A stretch of DNA of 64,000 bases, taken from positions 930,001 through 994,000 of the forward strand of contig NZ_JAFW01000001.1 of NCBI RefSeq assembly GCF_000526335.1, written 5' to 3'. Origin of the DNA: Arthrobacter sp. 31Y. Its GTDB lineage: Bacteria > Actinomycetota > Actinomycetes > Actinomycetales > Micrococcaceae. The notes under the pieces were generated by a model. That model was not told where the DNA came from and did no database searches. It was given only the letters and a program-made list of their open reading frames with translations. A program made the translations under genes and the position numbers. Positions 27,797-38,580 of this stretch are shown here, piece by piece; the stretch's first letter is position 1; every line of letters begins with the position of its first letter.

Positions 27797-29485
27797 ATGT
27801 CTGAAAACAAGGTCCTGAGTGATCTTGAGATTGCCCACCACGCCACCATGCTTCCCATTGAAGCAATCGCCGAACGCGCCGGTATCACTCTGGACGCCCT
27901 TGAGCTCTACGGGCCCTACAAAGCCAAGATCAATACCGCCAAACTGGTGTTGCCTCAGGGCAAGGCACCCGGCAAGGTAGTGCTCGTCTCTGCCATGTCC
28001 CCCACCCCGGCCGGCGAAGGCAAATCAACTACCACCGTGGGACTCGCGGATTCCCTGGCCCGTGCCGGACACAACGTGATGATCGCCCTGCGCGAGCCCT
28101 CCCTGGGTCCCATCCTGGGCATGAAGGGTGGAGCCACGGGCGGCGGCTACTCCCAGGTGTTGCCCATGGACGATATCAACCTGCACTTCACGGGCGACTT
28201 CCACGCCATCACCTCGGCGAACAACGCCCTCATGGCCCTGGTGGACAACCACATTTTTCAAGGCAACCAACTCGGCATCGACCCACGCCGCATGACGTTC
28301 AAACGCGTGCTGGACATGAACGACCGCGCTTTGCGCGAAGTCATCATCGGACTCGGCGGCCCCATGCAGGGAGTGCCCAGGCAAGACGGCTTCGACATCA
28401 CTGTGGCTTCGGAAATCATGGCGGTCTTCTGTCTCGCCTCAGATCTTGACGATCTTCGGGACCGGCTGGGACGAATCACCTTCGGGTACACCTACGATCG
28501 CGCACCAGTCACGGTTTCGGACCTCGGCGTGGAGGGCGCGCTCACCATGCTCTTGAAGGACGCCATCAAACCCAACCTCGTCCAAACAATCGCAGGGACC
28601 CCCGCTTTGGTCCATGGCGGCCCCTTCGCGAACATTGCGCACGGATGCAATTCGTTGATCGCCACCCGCACCGCCATGCAGCTTGCCGACGTCGTGGTCA
28701 CCGAAGCGGGCTTCGGCGCTGACCTTGGTGCCGAGAAGTACATGGACATCAAGGCGCGCGTCGGCGAAGTGGCGCCATCCGCCGTCGTGGTGGTGGCAAC
28801 CATCCGCGCGCTCAAGATGCAAGGTGGCGTTGCCAAGGAAAATCTCAGCGAGCCAAACGTCGACGCCGTGGCAGCCGGCGTCGAAAATTTGAAAAGGCAC
28901 TTGGGTAACGTGGCGAAGTTCGGCCTCTCTCCTGTTGTGTCCATCAACAAATTTGCAACGGACAGTCCCGAGGAACTGCAGTGGCTCCTCGCTTGGTGTG
29001 CCGCAGAAGGCGTGCAGGCGGCGGTTGCCGATGTTTGGGGGCGCGGGGGTGGAGGCGACGGCGGTGATGAGCTCGCCGCCAAGGTGGCCGCTGCGCTGGA
29101 TGCGCCAGCCGACTTCCACCACCTGTACCCGCTGGAACTCAGTGTTGAGGGTAAGATCCAGACGATTGCGCAGGAAATCTACGGGGCCGACGGCGTGGAT
29201 TTCTCCGTCCCGGCGCTCAAGCGTCTAGCCGAAATAGAGAAGAACGGGTGGTCAGAACTCCCTGTCTGCATGGCCAAGACCCAGTACTCCTTCACCGATG
29301 ACGCTTCCAGGCTTGGTGCACCCAAGGGATTCCGGGTGCATGTCCGCGATCTGATTCCAAAGACCGGCGCTGGTTTCATTGTTGCGCTGACCGGTGCGGT
29401 GATGACCATGCCCGGTCTCCCCAAGGAACCGGCCGCCATGCGCATGGACGTGGACGCCGACGGCCACCCGACCGGCCTCTTCTAG
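27797..29485 (+). CDS. fhs: Formate-tetrahydrofolate ligase
   Basis: Makes 10-formyl-tetrahydrofolate from formate, ATP and tetrahydrofolate. At 562 residues it has the family length. The P-loop-like segment [16 protein letters not shown] lies near residue 65, followed by [20 protein letters not shown], and the C-terminal [16 protein letters not shown] is characteristic. Start ATG preceded by AAGGACAA. It stands alone between mshA and the convergent ino1, and is followed by a short tandem repeat. Confidence 0.97.
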   Translation: MSENKVLSDLEIAHHATMLPIEAIAERAGITLDALELYGPYKAKINTAKLVLPQGKAPGKVVLVSAMSPTPAGEGKSTTTVGLADSLARAGHNVMIALREPSLGPILGMKGGATGGGYSQVLPMDDINLHFTGDFHAITSANNALMALVDNHIFQGNQLGIDPRRMTFKRVLDMNDRALREVIIGLGGPMQGVPRQDGFDITVASEIMAVFCLASDLDDLRDRLGRITFGYTYDRAPVTVSDLGVEGALTMLLKDAIKPNLVQTIAGTPALVHGGPFANIAHGCNSLIATRTAMQLADVVVTEAGFGADLGAEKYMDIKARVGEVAPSAVVVVATIRALKMQGGVAKENLSEPNVDAVAAGVENLKRHLGNVAKFGLSPVVSINKFATDSPEELQWLLAWCAAEGVQAAVADVWGRGGGGDGGDELAAKVAAALDAPADFHHLYPLELSVEGKIQTIAQEIYGADGVDFSVPALKRLAEIEKNGWSELPVCMAKTQYSFTDDASRLGAPKGFRVHVRDLIPKTGAGFIVALTGAVMTMPGLPKEPAAMRMDVDADGHPTGLF

Positions 29486-29558
29486 CCCTCTATCACATCC
29501 CAAGCCCTTCAACCCGACCATCTTTCACTTTCTTGAGGAAAGGGAGAGAGGGTCGCGG

Positions 29559-29621
29559 TCAAGCCCGCGGGAACTGATAGAGCGTCCGGCTCAAGCCCGC
29601 GGGAACTGATAGAGCGTCCGG
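29559..29621. repeat. Two-copy 31-bp tandem direct repeat
   Basis: An exact 31-bp unit occurs at 29559-29589 and 29591-29621, period 32, in the non-coding spacer between the convergent genes fhs and ino1. Each copy contains AAGCCCGCGGGAACTGATAG. It has no reading frame and is not a known terminator form. Confidence 0.9.
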
Positions 29622-29626
29622 ATACG

Positions 29627-29662
29627 GCAAACGCCCCCATATCGGAAGACGGGGGCGTTTGC
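29627..29662 (-). terminator. Terminator between ino1 and fhs
   Basis: Arms GCAAACGCCCCC (29627-29638) and GGGGGCGTTTGC (29651-29662) are perfectly complementary with a 12-nt loop. It begins 13 bases after the ino1 stop. Confidence 0.8.
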
Positions 29663-29675
29663 TGTAACGGGGTGT

Positions 29676-30761
29676 TTAGCGCTCGATGTCGCCGCGGATG
29701 AAGGCTTCAACCTTGTCGCGGGCGAGGTCATCGTTGAACTGCTCCGGCGGAGACTTCATGAAGTAGCTGGAAGCGGAGAGCAGCGGGCCGCCGATTCCGC
29801 GGTCCAGGCCGATCTTCGCAGCGCGGATAGCGTCAATGATCACGCCGGCAGAGTTCGGGGAGTCCCACACTTCGAGCTTGTACTCGAGCGAAACGGGGGC
29901 GTCACCAAAGTTGCGGCCCTCAAGGCGGACGAAGGCCCACTTGCGGTCATCGAGCCAAGCAACGTAGTCGGACGGTCCAATGTGGACGTCGTCGGCGTGA
30001 AGTTCAGCCTCCACGTTGGAGGTGACGGCCTGGGTCTTGGAGATCTTCTTGGACTCGAGGCGGTCGCGTTCCAGCATGTTCTTGAAGTCCATGTTGCCGC
30101 CGACGTTCAGCTGGTAGGTGCGGTCCAACGTCACACCGCGGTCTTCGAACAGCTTGGCCATGACACGGTGCGTGATGGTGGCACCGATCTGGCTCTTGAT
30201 GTCATCGCCCACAATCGGGATCCCGGCTTCGGTGAACTTGTCAGCCCACTCTTTGGTGCCTGCGATGAAGACGGGCAGGGCGTTGACGAAGGCCACGCCT
30301 GCGTCAATGGCGCACTGGGCGTAGAACTTGGCGGCCTGGTCTGAACCAACGGGCAGGTAGCAAACCATGACGTCGGCCTTGGCTTCGCGGAGCGCGGCAA
30401 CGATGTCAACGGCCTCTTCCGGAGCCTCCACGATCGTCTCGCGGTAGTACTTGCCGAGGCCGTCCAGGGTGTGGCCACGCTGGACGGTCACACCGGTGGC
30501 GGGAACGTCGGCAATCTTGATGGTGTTGTTTTCGCTGGCACCGATGGCATCTGCGAGATCAAGCCCAACCTTTTTGCCATCGACGTCGAAGGCAGCAACG
30601 AACTGAACGTCGTTGACGTGATACTGGCCGAACTCGACGTGCATCAGACCCGGGATCGTGGCCTTAGGGTCAGCGTCGCGATAGTACTGAACTCCTTGGA
30701 CCAGCGATGCAGCGCAGTTACCTACGCCGACAATGGCAACACGAATCGGATGTGAAGACAC
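29676..30761 (-). CDS. ino1: Inositol-3-phosphate synthase
   Basis: NAD-dependent conversion of glucose 6-phosphate to inositol phosphate, the precursor for mycothiol and phosphatidylinositol. The 361-residue protein has the NAD motif [13 protein letters not shown] at its start. The central segment [19 protein letters not shown] and the catalytic region [15 protein letters not shown] are the actinobacterial Ino1 pattern. The GTG at 30761 is chosen because AGGAG lies six bases upstream and the N-terminus matches the family; the open frame upstream to 30872 is extra. Its product feeds MshA. Confidence 0.95.
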   Translation of the reverse strand: MSSHPIRVAIVGVGNCAASLVQGVQYYRDADPKATIPGLMHVEFGQYHVNDVQFVAAFDVDGKKVGLDLADAIGASENNTIKIADVPATGVTVQRGHTLDGLGKYYRETIVEAPEEAVDIVAALREAKADVMVCYLPVGSDQAAKFYAQCAIDAGVAFVNALPVFIAGTKEWADKFTEAGIPIVGDDIKSQIGATITHRVMAKLFEDRGVTLDRTYQLNVGGNMDFKNMLERDRLESKKISKTQAVTSNVEAELHADDVHIGPSDYVAWLDDRKWAFVRLEGRNFGDAPVSLEYKLEVWDSPNSAGVIIDAIRAAKIGLDRGIGGPLLSASSYFMKSPPEQFNDDLARDKVEAFIRGDIER

Positions 30762-30870
30762 GGAACTCCTTTTGAGAAATAACCTCAGGTGCCAGGCGCA
30801 TCCCTGACTGAGTCCAGGGCACGGCTGATTGGCACGGCGCCATTCGGCGCACACTTGCATTGTAACCAAC

Positions 30871-30910
30871 ACAGCGGAGGCCGGTTTTGTTCCCTACCGG
30901 CCTCCGCTGT
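30871..30910 (-). terminator. Terminator of the aldo/keto reductase gene
   Basis: Perfect 15-bp inverted repeat (30871-30885 and 30896-30910) with a 10-nt loop, 19 bases beyond the reductase stop and upstream of ino1 on the same strand. Confidence 0.85.
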
Positions 30911-30929
30911 TTATGTCAGTCCTTGAAAG

Positions 30930-31967
30930 CTACTTCTGCGCCCATCTGTTGATGTCGGATTCAACAGCGAATTCGTCAATCGCCGTGAGCTCTTCGGCGG
31001 TGAAGTCCAGGTTGTTGATCGCGCTGAGCGTGTCCTCAAGCTGGGCAACGCTGGACGCACCAACCAGTGCAGAGGTCACGGGCGAACCCTTGGGCTGATC
31101 TCGCAGGATCCACGCGATGGCCATCTGCGCGAGTGTCTGCCCGCGCCCTTCGGCGATGGCGTTCAGGCCCCTGACCCTGTCCAGCTTCTCCTCGGTCAGC
31201 TGGGATTCAGACAGGAACCGCTCCTTGGCTGCCCGGGAGTCTGCCGGCACACCGTTGAGGTAGCGGTTGGTGAGCATGCCCTGCGCCAGCGGTGAGAAGG
31301 CGATGGAACCGGCACCCACCTGATCCAAAGCCTCGTAAAGGTTGGGTGAGCCGTTCTCCGTCCACCGGTTCAGCATGGAGTAGCTGGGCTGGTGGATGAG
31401 CAACGGGGTTCCGAGTTCCTTCAGGATCCGGGCCGCTTCGAGCGTCTGCTCCGGTGTGTAAGACGAGATGCCCGCGTACAGCGCCTTGCCTGACCGGACA
31501 GCGTAGTCCAGCGCGCCCATGGTCTCTTCCAGCGGAGTCTCGGGGTCAGGACGGTGGCTGTAGAAAATATCCACGTAGTCCAAGCCCATGCGCTCCAGGG
31601 ACTGATCCAGGCTGGAGATCAGGTATTTGCGGGATCCCCACTCGCCGTATGGACCCGGCCACATGTAGTAACCAGCCTTGGTGGAGATGACCAGTTCGTC
31701 ACGGTAGGGCTTGAAGTCGTCCTTCAGGTGTCGCCCGAAGTTGGTCTCCGCCGAGCCATCCGGCGGTCCGTAGTTGTTGGCGAGGTCAAAGTGGTTGACA
31801 CCGAGATCAAACGCACGGCGCAGGATAGCGCGCTGTTCGTCGAAGCGCTTGTCATCGCCGAAGTTGTGCCAGAGGCCCAGGGAGATGGCCGGGAGTTTGA
31901 GTCCACTGCGTCCGACGCGGCGGTAGGGCATGGTTTCGTAGCGGTTCTCCGCAGCCGAATAAGTCAT
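30930..31967 (-). CDS. Aldo/keto reductase, YghZ/Tas type
   Basis: NADPH-dependent carbonyl reductase of 345 residues. The catalytic tetrad is visible: Asp in FDLANNYGPPDG, Tyr in NNYG, Lys in ISTKAGYYM and His in FYSHRPDPETP. The C-terminal NADPH site reads SALVGASSVAQLEDTL. The sequence is closest to the group that includes YghZ (L-glyceraldehyde 3-phosphate or methylglyoxal reductase), so a role in aldehyde detoxification is likely but not proven. The ATG at 31967 is preferred over the one at 31976 because AGG lies eight bases upstream of it. Confidence 0.9.
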   Translation of the reverse strand: MTYSAAENRYETMPYRRVGRSGLKLPAISLGLWHNFGDDKRFDEQRAILRRAFDLGVNHFDLANNYGPPDGSAETNFGRHLKDDFKPYRDELVISTKAGYYMWPGPYGEWGSRKYLISSLDQSLERMGLDYVDIFYSHRPDPETPLEETMGALDYAVRSGKALYAGISSYTPEQTLEAARILKELGTPLLIHQPSYSMLNRWTENGSPNLYEALDQVGAGSIAFSPLAQGMLTNRYLNGVPADSRAAKERFLSESQLTEEKLDRVRGLNAIAEGRGQTLAQMAIAWILRDQPKGSPVTSALVGASSVAQLEDTLSAINNLDFTAEELTAIDEFAVESDINRWAQK

Positions 31968-31990
31968 ACGTACCATCCTGCCACTGCTGA

Positions 31991-32038
31991 AACAGCGGTG
32001 ACGGCGCCGTCCGCTATGTGGGCGCCGTCACCTCTGTT
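31991..32038 (-). terminator. Terminator of the trehalose operon
   Basis: Stem GGTGACGGCGCC (31997-32008) with GGCGCCGTCACC (32021-32032). One mismatch outside it, the pairing extends by AACAG/CTGTT, making about 18 positions. It starts 22 bases after the treZ stop. Confidence 0.8.
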
Positions 32039-32059
32039 TCTGCCGAACACTGAGTGGAC

Positions 32060-33835
32060 TTAGTGGACGCGCACGACGGCGGCGCTACCGCCGGGAAGTG
32101 TCAGCGTCCCGTCTTCAAGGGCTGCTTCATCGTCAGTGGCCAGCATCACGGAGCCACTTAAGGGCGTGCCCAGAGTTTCGTTTCCGAAGTTGCACACCAC
32201 CCTGACGGTGCCGCGGGAGAACTGCAGCCAGTGTTCGTCGTCGTCGAACTCAACGGATGTCTCGCCGAAGCCGCCGTCCACCAACTCCGGAGTATTACGG
32301 CGCAGCTGTGCCAAATCCCTGTACAGCTGCAGCAAGCGTGCGTGCTCCCCCTTGCCGGATTCGTCCCAGTTGAGCTTGGAGCGTTGGAAAGTCTCCGGGT
32401 CCTGAGGATCAGGAACTACTGCAGGGTCCCATCCCATGCGTTCGAACTCTTTTATACGCCCTTCGGCGGTAGCTCTACCCAGCTCAGGTTCGGGGTGGGA
32501 GGTGAAGAACTGCCACGGGGTTGAAGCAGCGAATTCCTCGCCCATGAACAGCATGGGCGTGAAGGGGGACGTCATGGTCAGCACAGCGCCGATGGCTAGC
32601 TTTCCGTACGACAACGACGCGGTAAGGCGGTCCCCAGTGGCCCGGTTCCCGATTTGGTCGTGGTTCTGCAGGCAGACAACAAGCGCGGAGGGGTGGGCCA
32701 GATCGTGGCGTATAGGCCGTCCATGATGCCGGCCCCTAAAGCTGGAGTAACTGCCATCATGAAGGAATCCATGCTCCAGGACCTTCGCCAGGACTGCGAG
32801 GGAGTCAAAGTCTGAGTAGTAACCCGTGGTCTCCCCGCTGAGGTTGACGTGCACAGCATGGTGGAAGTCGTCGCTCCATTGGCCCGCCAGGCCATAGCCG
32901 TTGTCTTTGCGTGGGTAAATGAGCCGCGGGTTGTTCAGATCCGATTCTGCGATCAGCGTCCTGGGAATCCCCGTTGCCTCCTCTACCTCATCTCCCAGCG
33001 CCCCGAACTCCTCGAGGATGTGCACGGCACGCTCGTCACGCAACGCATGGACAGCATCCAGGCGGAGTCCGTCCACGTGGTAATCCCGGAGCCACATCGC
33101 TGCGTTCTCGAGGATGTAGCGGCGAACATCGTCCGACCCCGGGCCGTCAAGGTTTACGGAATCACCCCAGGTGTTGCCCTCCCCCGACTTCAGGTAGGGT
33201 CCGAACTTCGGCAGATAGTTACCACTCGGCCCGAGGTGGTTATAGACAACGTCCTGGATGACGCCCAAGCCCGCAGCGTGCGCCGCATCCACAAAGCGCT
33301 GATAGGCGGCCGGGCCACCATAAGGCTCGTGCACGGCATACCAAAGGACGCCGTCGTAGCCCCAATTGTGAACACCGTTGAATCCGTTGACCGGGAGCAA
33401 CTCTATGAAATCGACGCCCAGGTCCGCCAGGTAATCCAGTTTTCCTGCGGCGGCATCCAGCGTGCCCTCCGGAGTGAAGGTGCCCAGATGCAGTTCATAG
33501 ATGACCGAACCCTTGAGGCTCCGCCCCTTCCAGTCGTTGTCCTTCCATTCGTGGGCGGAAGGATCGAAGGTGGCGGACAATGCGTGGACCCCGTCCGGCT
33601 GCCTCCGCGAGCGCGGATCGGGAAATGGTCCCTCGCCGTCCACGATGTAGCCGTATCGCACCCCGTCGGTCTCCTGCGTGGACGCATCAGCCGGCGCCCG
33701 CCACCATCCGGCCGCGGCGCCGTCGTGATGCTTCTCCATGGCGTACTCGTGGCCTCCGGCGAGCAACCGAACCGAATCCGCATTCGGAGCCCAGAGGTCG
33801 TAAAGATTCTTTCCAGCAGCGTGCTCCAGCATCAT
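32060..33835 (-). CDS. treZ: Malto-oligosyltrehalose trehalohydrolase
   Basis: GH13 enzyme releasing trehalose from maltooligosyl trehalose, about 591 residues. An N-terminal carbohydrate-binding domain ([19 protein letters not shown]) is followed by the catalytic barrel, with the nucleophile in [12 protein letters not shown], the acid in [11 protein letters not shown] and the third aspartate in QNHDQIGNR. The gene is third in the glgX-treY-treZ operon and is separated from treY by 87 bp holding a hairpin. AGGGGAGC precedes tandem ATGs at 33835 and 33832; the TTG at 33856 is a poorer start. Confidence 0.95.
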   Translation of the reverse strand: MMLEHAAGKNLYDLWAPNADSVRLLAGGHEYAMEKHHDGAAAGWWRAPADASTQETDGVRYGYIVDGEGPFPDPRSRRQPDGVHALSATFDPSAHEWKDNDWKGRSLKGSVIYELHLGTFTPEGTLDAAAGKLDYLADLGVDFIELLPVNGFNGVHNWGYDGVLWYAVHEPYGGPAAYQRFVDAAHAAGLGVIQDVVYNHLGPSGNYLPKFGPYLKSGEGNTWGDSVNLDGPGSDDVRRYILENAAMWLRDYHVDGLRLDAVHALRDERAVHILEEFGALGDEVEEATGIPRTLIAESDLNNPRLIYPRKDNGYGLAGQWSDDFHHAVHVNLSGETTGYYSDFDSLAVLAKVLEHGFLHDGSYSSFRGRHHGRPIRHDLAHPSALVVCLQNHDQIGNRATGDRLTASLSYGKLAIGAVLTMTSPFTPMLFMGEEFAASTPWQFFTSHPEPELGRATAEGRIKEFERMGWDPAVVPDPQDPETFQRSKLNWDESGKGEHARLLQLYRDLAQLRRNTPELVDGGFGETSVEFDDDEHWLQFSRGTVRVVCNFGNETLGTPLSGSVMLATDDEAALEDGTLTLPGGSAAVVRVH

Positions 33836-33880
33836 GCTCCCCTGTACGTGTTTCAAGCGTGCTTTGCACTGACGGTGTTG

Positions 33881-33915
33881 ACGGTGCGATCAGCGCGAAA
33901 CGGTGATCGCACCGT
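33881..33915 (-). other. Hairpin between treY and treZ
   Basis: Arms ACGGTGCGATCA (33881-33892) and TGATCGCACCGT (33904-33915), 12 perfect pairs with an 11-nt loop. It lies just after the treY stop inside the operon, so it may attenuate treZ or protect the upstream mRNA. Confidence 0.65.
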
Positions 33916-33922
33916 CCGGAAA

Positions 33923-36235
33923 TTAGTCCGTTGGAACCAGCAAGGCCACCGGGTAGTGCTCCAGCAAGGTGGCTAGAGGGACGGTACCTGCCTCATAGCT
34001 GGCCCCGGTGAGTTCGTCCCGGCAGGGCACGGTCAAGTCAATGGCTGTGTCCCGCCAGCCACCTTCCCTGGCCAGACGTTTGGGCAGGCGGGTGGCAACT
34101 GTGAGGGCTCCCCGACGTTCTGCTCCGCGATCGAAGGCCACCACGTGGCCCGCTGCAGCGCCTTGGGCCGCCACCGGAAGGTAACCTGCGAACAGCTCCG
34201 GCCTGTCACGGCGAAGCCTCAGTGCGCGGGAAACCACCAGAAGTTTGGCGGCATCATCGGTGAATGCGGGCTTGCCACCGCGATCCAACTCTTCCAGAGC
34301 GGCGATCCGGGCTTTGAAATCCACGGGCCGCCGGTTGTCGGGGTCGGTCAGTGAACCGTCCCTGAATTCGGTCCCCTGATACACGTCAGGAACTCCTGGC
34401 ATGGTCAGCTGGATCAACTTGGCGGACAGCGAGTTGGAGGTTCCATGAGGTTCGAGCTCGTTGACGAAGTTCGTCAGGGCGGCTCCTACCTCCGGAACAT
34501 CGAAGACGGCGTCGACGGCGGCCGCCAACTGGCGTTCGAAATCCTGGTTGGGATCGGTCCAGTTGGTGGAATTGCCGGCTTCCCGTGCCGCTTTCAAGGC
34601 GTAGGACTGCAGCCGCTGGCGATCTGCCGGCCACGCGCCTGCGATCGATTGCCACACCAATGCGGAGAGGGGGCCGTCGGGGATGGGCGCGAGCTCGTGG
34701 ACGATGCCGAGGAAGAGCTCCCATTCCGGTACTGCCTCGGAGATCACGGAGATTCTTGCCCTGGCATCCTCGCTCCGTTTGGTGTCGTGGGTGCTCAGCG
34801 TCGTCATGGACAGCGGCAAAAGCTGCTGCCTCCGTGCCATGCGCTCATGGAATACATTGCCGGGGATGGAGAACTCCGTGGGATCGGCGCCCACTTCCGT
34901 CAGTGACCCCAGACGGGTGTAACGGAAGAATGCGGTGTCCTCCACGCCCTTGGCCATCACCATGCCGGACGTCTGCTGGAAACGCCGGGCCAGCAGAGTC
35001 GATTCATCCAGCAAGAGCGGCTGAAGTTGACTGAGGACAGTTGCCAGGTCAGGGCGCTGCTTGGCGGCGTTCTCCACGGACTCGGTCAGTGTCTTCCCGC
35101 CATAGGGCAGATACGTCCTGTAGATGGGGAAGCAGCAAATAACCTCAGCCAGGGCATCGGCTACCTTGGCGAACGGCAGCTCCAATGATTCAGGCACAAG
35201 GCGGGCCAAGCGCAGGACTTCCGAGCGTAGGATCCCATCGGCGATCCGGCGCTTGGTCGCATGAATCATGGCCTCATAATCGGCGGGACTGTCTGCATCC
35301 CGGAGACGGGCATCGAGGGAGTTCAGGTACTCCTCCGCCGTCGGGTCCACCAAAAGACGGTCGACGTCAGCCAAGGCGTCGTATCCCGTGGTCCCTTCGC
35401 ACTCGAAGTTCTCCGGCAACTGCTCCCCCGGTTCCAGGATCTTCTCCACCAGCAGGTAGGCACCTCCGGTCGCTTCGCGAAGCCTTACGAGGTAGCCCTC
35501 GGGGTCGGCGAGCCCATCCGGGTGGTCGATTCTCAGCCCGTCCACCAAGCCTTCACGGAACCAACGGACTATCTCTGCATGGGACTCATCAAAGACCCAC
35601 GGAACTTCGACGCGAACTCCGGCCAAGGTGTTCACTGCAAAGAACCGGCGGTAGTTCAGCTCGGCGTCCGCCCGGCGCCAGCCAACCAGCTCGTAGTGCT
35701 GCCGTGCATGGACCTCGCGCGGGCTCTCCCCGGGGGCGTAGGTGCCCTCGGCCAGCGGGAAACTGTGATCGTAGTACCGTAGTTCGTCGTCCGCGATCTT
35801 CAGTTCGTCAAGGTCGTCGTCATTTCCCAAGACGGGGATGCGGATCTTCCCCCCGCCAAAGTCCCAGTCGACATCGAAAGCCTCGGCGTACTTTGAACTC
35901 CGGCCTTCCTTGAGGAGCTGCCACCACCAGATGTTCTGCTTGGGCGAAGCTACGCCCATGTGATTGGGCACGATGTCAGCCAGAATGCCCAGGCCCTTGT
36001 CCTTCGCAGCCCGGGACAGCGCGGCAAGCCCATCCGGGCCTCCCCGGGAGGGATCAACAGTGGTGGGATCGGTCACGTCATAGCCGTGATCCGAGCCCTT
36101 TTCTGCCGTCAGGATTGGCGAGACATAGACCCAATCGATTCCCAGGGAATGCAAGTATCCGGTGAGCTCAGCCGCGTCCTGCAACGTGAAGCTCGGTCGA
36201 ATCTGGAGCCGATACGTTGAGACTGGCGTCCTCAT
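33923..36235 (-). CDS. treY: Malto-oligosyltrehalose synthase
   Basis: GH13 isomerase that turns the reducing-end alpha-1,4 bond of maltodextrins into the alpha,alpha-1,1 bond of trehalose. The 770-residue protein has the opening [19 protein letters not shown] and the catalytic aspartate in [14 protein letters not shown] near residue 235. The acid glutamate is in [11 protein letters not shown] and the third residue in [14 protein letters not shown]. The C-terminus includes [10 protein letters not shown]. Its start overlaps the glgX stop (ATGA), indicating coupled translation. Confidence 0.96.
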   Translation of the reverse strand: MRTPVSTYRLQIRPSFTLQDAAELTGYLHSLGIDWVYVSPILTAEKGSDHGYDVTDPTTVDPSRGGPDGLAALSRAAKDKGLGILADIVPNHMGVASPKQNIWWWQLLKEGRSSKYAEAFDVDWDFGGGKIRIPVLGNDDDLDELKIADDELRYYDHSFPLAEGTYAPGESPREVHARQHYELVGWRRADAELNYRRFFAVNTLAGVRVEVPWVFDESHAEIVRWFREGLVDGLRIDHPDGLADPEGYLVRLREATGGAYLLVEKILEPGEQLPENFECEGTTGYDALADVDRLLVDPTAEEYLNSLDARLRDADSPADYEAMIHATKRRIADGILRSEVLRLARLVPESLELPFAKVADALAEVICCFPIYRTYLPYGGKTLTESVENAAKQRPDLATVLSQLQPLLLDESTLLARRFQQTSGMVMAKGVEDTAFFRYTRLGSLTEVGADPTEFSIPGNVFHERMARRQQLLPLSMTTLSTHDTKRSEDARARISVISEAVPEWELFLGIVHELAPIPDGPLSALVWQSIAGAWPADRQRLQSYALKAAREAGNSTNWTDPNQDFERQLAAAVDAVFDVPEVGAALTNFVNELEPHGTSNSLSAKLIQLTMPGVPDVYQGTEFRDGSLTDPDNRRPVDFKARIAALEELDRGGKPAFTDDAAKLLVVSRALRLRRDRPELFAGYLPVAAQGAAAGHVVAFDRGAERRGALTVATRLPKRLAREGGWRDTAIDLTVPCRDELTGASYEAGTVPLATLLEHYPVALLVPTD

Positions 36236-38511
36236 GCTTCCGTCTCCTTTGTTTCACCTTCGCCGTCAGTGCCCTCGGGCTCACTCTTGTAGTCGAAAGG
36301 CAAGGACGTTACTGCCGGAGCGGTAATGGAGGCGGTTTCCGGAGTGCTCGTCTGCGTCAAGGCCGCAAGGGAAGCTGCCACCGAATGATCGGGTTCAATT
36401 TCCGGGGTACTGTGGGCGCGGAGTACCACCAGTGACTTGCCGCCTACCATCAGGATCTGGTCTGGCTTGATCACACCTGCCTCGGCACCTTCTCCGGCGG
36501 TATCAATCATGACGTCCCAAGCCGGCGCGTATTCATCCGAAGGAATCCGGAAGCCTACCTCGTCCTGGTCGGCGTTGAAGTACAGCAGGAAGTTGACATC
36601 AGTGATGCGTCGGCCCTGTGTATCCCGTCCATGGATGCCATCGCCGTTGAGGAACACGCCCACGGATCGTCCCAACGCTTCATCCCAATCCGACGGAGTC
36701 ATGGTGCTGGCGTCGGCATCCAGCCATACGATGTCCGGGAGTCGCTCTCCCTCACCACGCAGCACCGGACGGCCGTCGAAGAAGCGGCTGCGGCGCAGGC
36801 TCGGGTGTTTGGCGCGGAGCGCGCTGACGGCTGCGGTGAACTCAATCAGCGGCTGGTCCACGGTTTCCCAGTTGATCCAGGTCAGTTCGGAATCCTGGCA
36901 GTAGCCGTTGTTGTTGCCGTTTTGCGTCCTGCCCAGTTCGTCACCGTGCAGGAGCATGGGAACACCTTGGGACAGGAACAACGAGGCAATGAAGTTGCGC
37001 TGCTGACGTGCCCTGAGGCCAAGGACGGTGGGATCGTCCGTGGGTCCTTCCGCACCGCAGTTCCAGGAACGGTTGTGGGATTCGCCGTCGTTGTTGTCTT
37101 CGCCGTTGGCATCATTGTGTTTCTCGTTGTAGGACACAAGGTCTGCCAGCGTGAAGCCGTCGTGGGCGGTGACGAAGTTGATGGACGCCACGGGTCGACG
37201 CCCCGAGTGTTCGTACAGATCCGCCGAGCCGGTCAGGCGTGAAGCGAACTCACCCAGGGTGGCGGGTTCGCCGCGCCAGAAGTCCCGGACCGTGTCACGG
37301 TATTGGCCGTTCCACTCCGTCCATTGGGGAGGGAAGTTGCCCACCTGGTATCCGCCGGGGCCAACGTCCCAGGGTTCAGCAATGAGCTTCACCTGGGAGA
37401 CCACGGGGTCCTGCTGGATAAGTTCGAAGAAGGTGGACAGTTTGTCCACATCATAGAACTCGCGTGCCAGCGTGGAGGCGAGGTCGAAGCGGAATCCGTC
37501 AACGTGCATCTCGGTAACCCAGTAACGCAGGGAGTCCATGAGCAGTTGGAGGGAGTGCGGGCTGCGGACGTTAAGGGAGTTGCCCGTGCCGGTGTAGTCC
37601 ATGTAGTACTTCTGGTCGTCTTCCACCAGTCGGTAGTACGCGGAGTTGTCGATGCCCTTGAAGGACAGAGTGGGTCCTAGATGGTTTCCCTCAGCGGTGT
37701 GGTTGTACACGACGTCAAGGATGACCTCGATACCAGCAGTGTGCAGCGCCCGAACCATGGCCTTGAAATCCTGGACCTGCTGTCCCGTATCGCCCTTGGA
37801 GCTGTAGCTATTGTGGGGAGCAAAGAAGCCGATGGTGTTGTAGCCCCAGTAGTTGTTCAGGCCCTTGTCCTGCAGGATGCCGTCGTTGACGAACTGGTGC
37901 ACCGGCATGAGTTCGATCGCCGTGATGCCCAGCTTCTGCAGATGGGAAATAACCGCCGGGTGCGCCACGCCGGCGTACGTGCCGCGTTGTTCCTCGGGCA
38001 CTTCCGGATGCATCTGGGTGAGGCCCTTGACATGTGCCTCGTAGATCACGGACTTGTGGTACGGAATTCGCAGGAGCTTGTCGCCGTCCCAGTCAAAGAA
38101 CGGGTTGATGACCACGCCCAGCATCATGTGCGGTGCGGAGTCCTCGTCATTGCGCGAATCCGGGTCACCCATGTTGTATGAGAACAAGGACGGGTCCCAG
38201 TCAATCTGCCGGTGGACAGCCTTGGCGTAAGGATCCAGCAGCAGTTTGTTGGGGTTGAAGCGTTGGCCGGCGTCAGGGTCGTAAGCGCCGTGTACCCTGT
38301 AGCCGTACTTCTGTCCCGGTTGGACCTGCGGCAGATAACAGTGCCATACGTAACCATCTACTTCAGTAACGTCTACGCGGACTTCCCCGCCGTCGTCGTC
38401 GAAGAGACACAATTCCACTTTTTCGGCCTTCTCGCTAAACAGCGCGAAGTTGGTGCCGGTGCCGTCAAAGGTGGCACCCAGCGGATAAGCCGATCCAGGC
38501 CAGACTTCCAT
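36232..38511 (-). CDS. glgX: Glycogen debranching enzyme GlgX/TreX
   Basis: GH13 isoamylase-type debranching enzyme that supplies linear maltodextrins to TreY. From the ATG at 38511 it has 759 residues: N-terminal domain starting [17 protein letters not shown], catalytic nucleophile in [12 protein letters not shown], acid in [13 protein letters not shown] and third aspartate in [12 protein letters not shown]. The last ~45 residues are a threonine, proline and acid-rich tail not needed for the fold. GAGGAGA four bases upstream decides this start over the frame extension to 38547. First gene of the trehalose operon. Confidence 0.94.
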   Translation of the reverse strand: MEVWPGSAYPLGATFDGTGTNFALFSEKAEKVELCLFDDDGGEVRVDVTEVDGYVWHCYLPQVQPGQKYGYRVHGAYDPDAGQRFNPNKLLLDPYAKAVHRQIDWDPSLFSYNMGDPDSRNDEDSAPHMMLGVVINPFFDWDGDKLLRIPYHKSVIYEAHVKGLTQMHPEVPEEQRGTYAGVAHPAVISHLQKLGITAIELMPVHQFVNDGILQDKGLNNYWGYNTIGFFAPHNSYSSKGDTGQQVQDFKAMVRALHTAGIEVILDVVYNHTAEGNHLGPTLSFKGIDNSAYYRLVEDDQKYYMDYTGTGNSLNVRSPHSLQLLMDSLRYWVTEMHVDGFRFDLASTLAREFYDVDKLSTFFELIQQDPVVSQVKLIAEPWDVGPGGYQVGNFPPQWTEWNGQYRDTVRDFWRGEPATLGEFASRLTGSADLYEHSGRRPVASINFVTAHDGFTLADLVSYNEKHNDANGEDNNDGESHNRSWNCGAEGPTDDPTVLGLRARQQRNFIASLFLSQGVPMLLHGDELGRTQNGNNNGYCQDSELTWINWETVDQPLIEFTAAVSALRAKHPSLRRSRFFDGRPVLRGEGERLPDIVWLDADASTMTPSDWDEALGRSVGVFLNGDGIHGRDTQGRRITDVNFLLYFNADQDEVGFRIPSDEYAPAWDVMIDTAGEGAEAGVIKPDQILMVGGKSLVVLRAHSTPEIEPDHSVAASLAALTQTSTPETASITAPAVTSLPFDYKSEPEGTDGEGETKETEA

Positions 38512-38580
38512 GCGTTCTCCTCTAGATGATGCGAACAACTGTTGCAAGCCTACTCAAGCCCTCAGACACCGACAGCAACC

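Noticed and set aside
29559..29621. Possible CRISPR array
   Set aside because: Only two copies with a one-base gap, so there are no spacers, and no cas genes are nearby.
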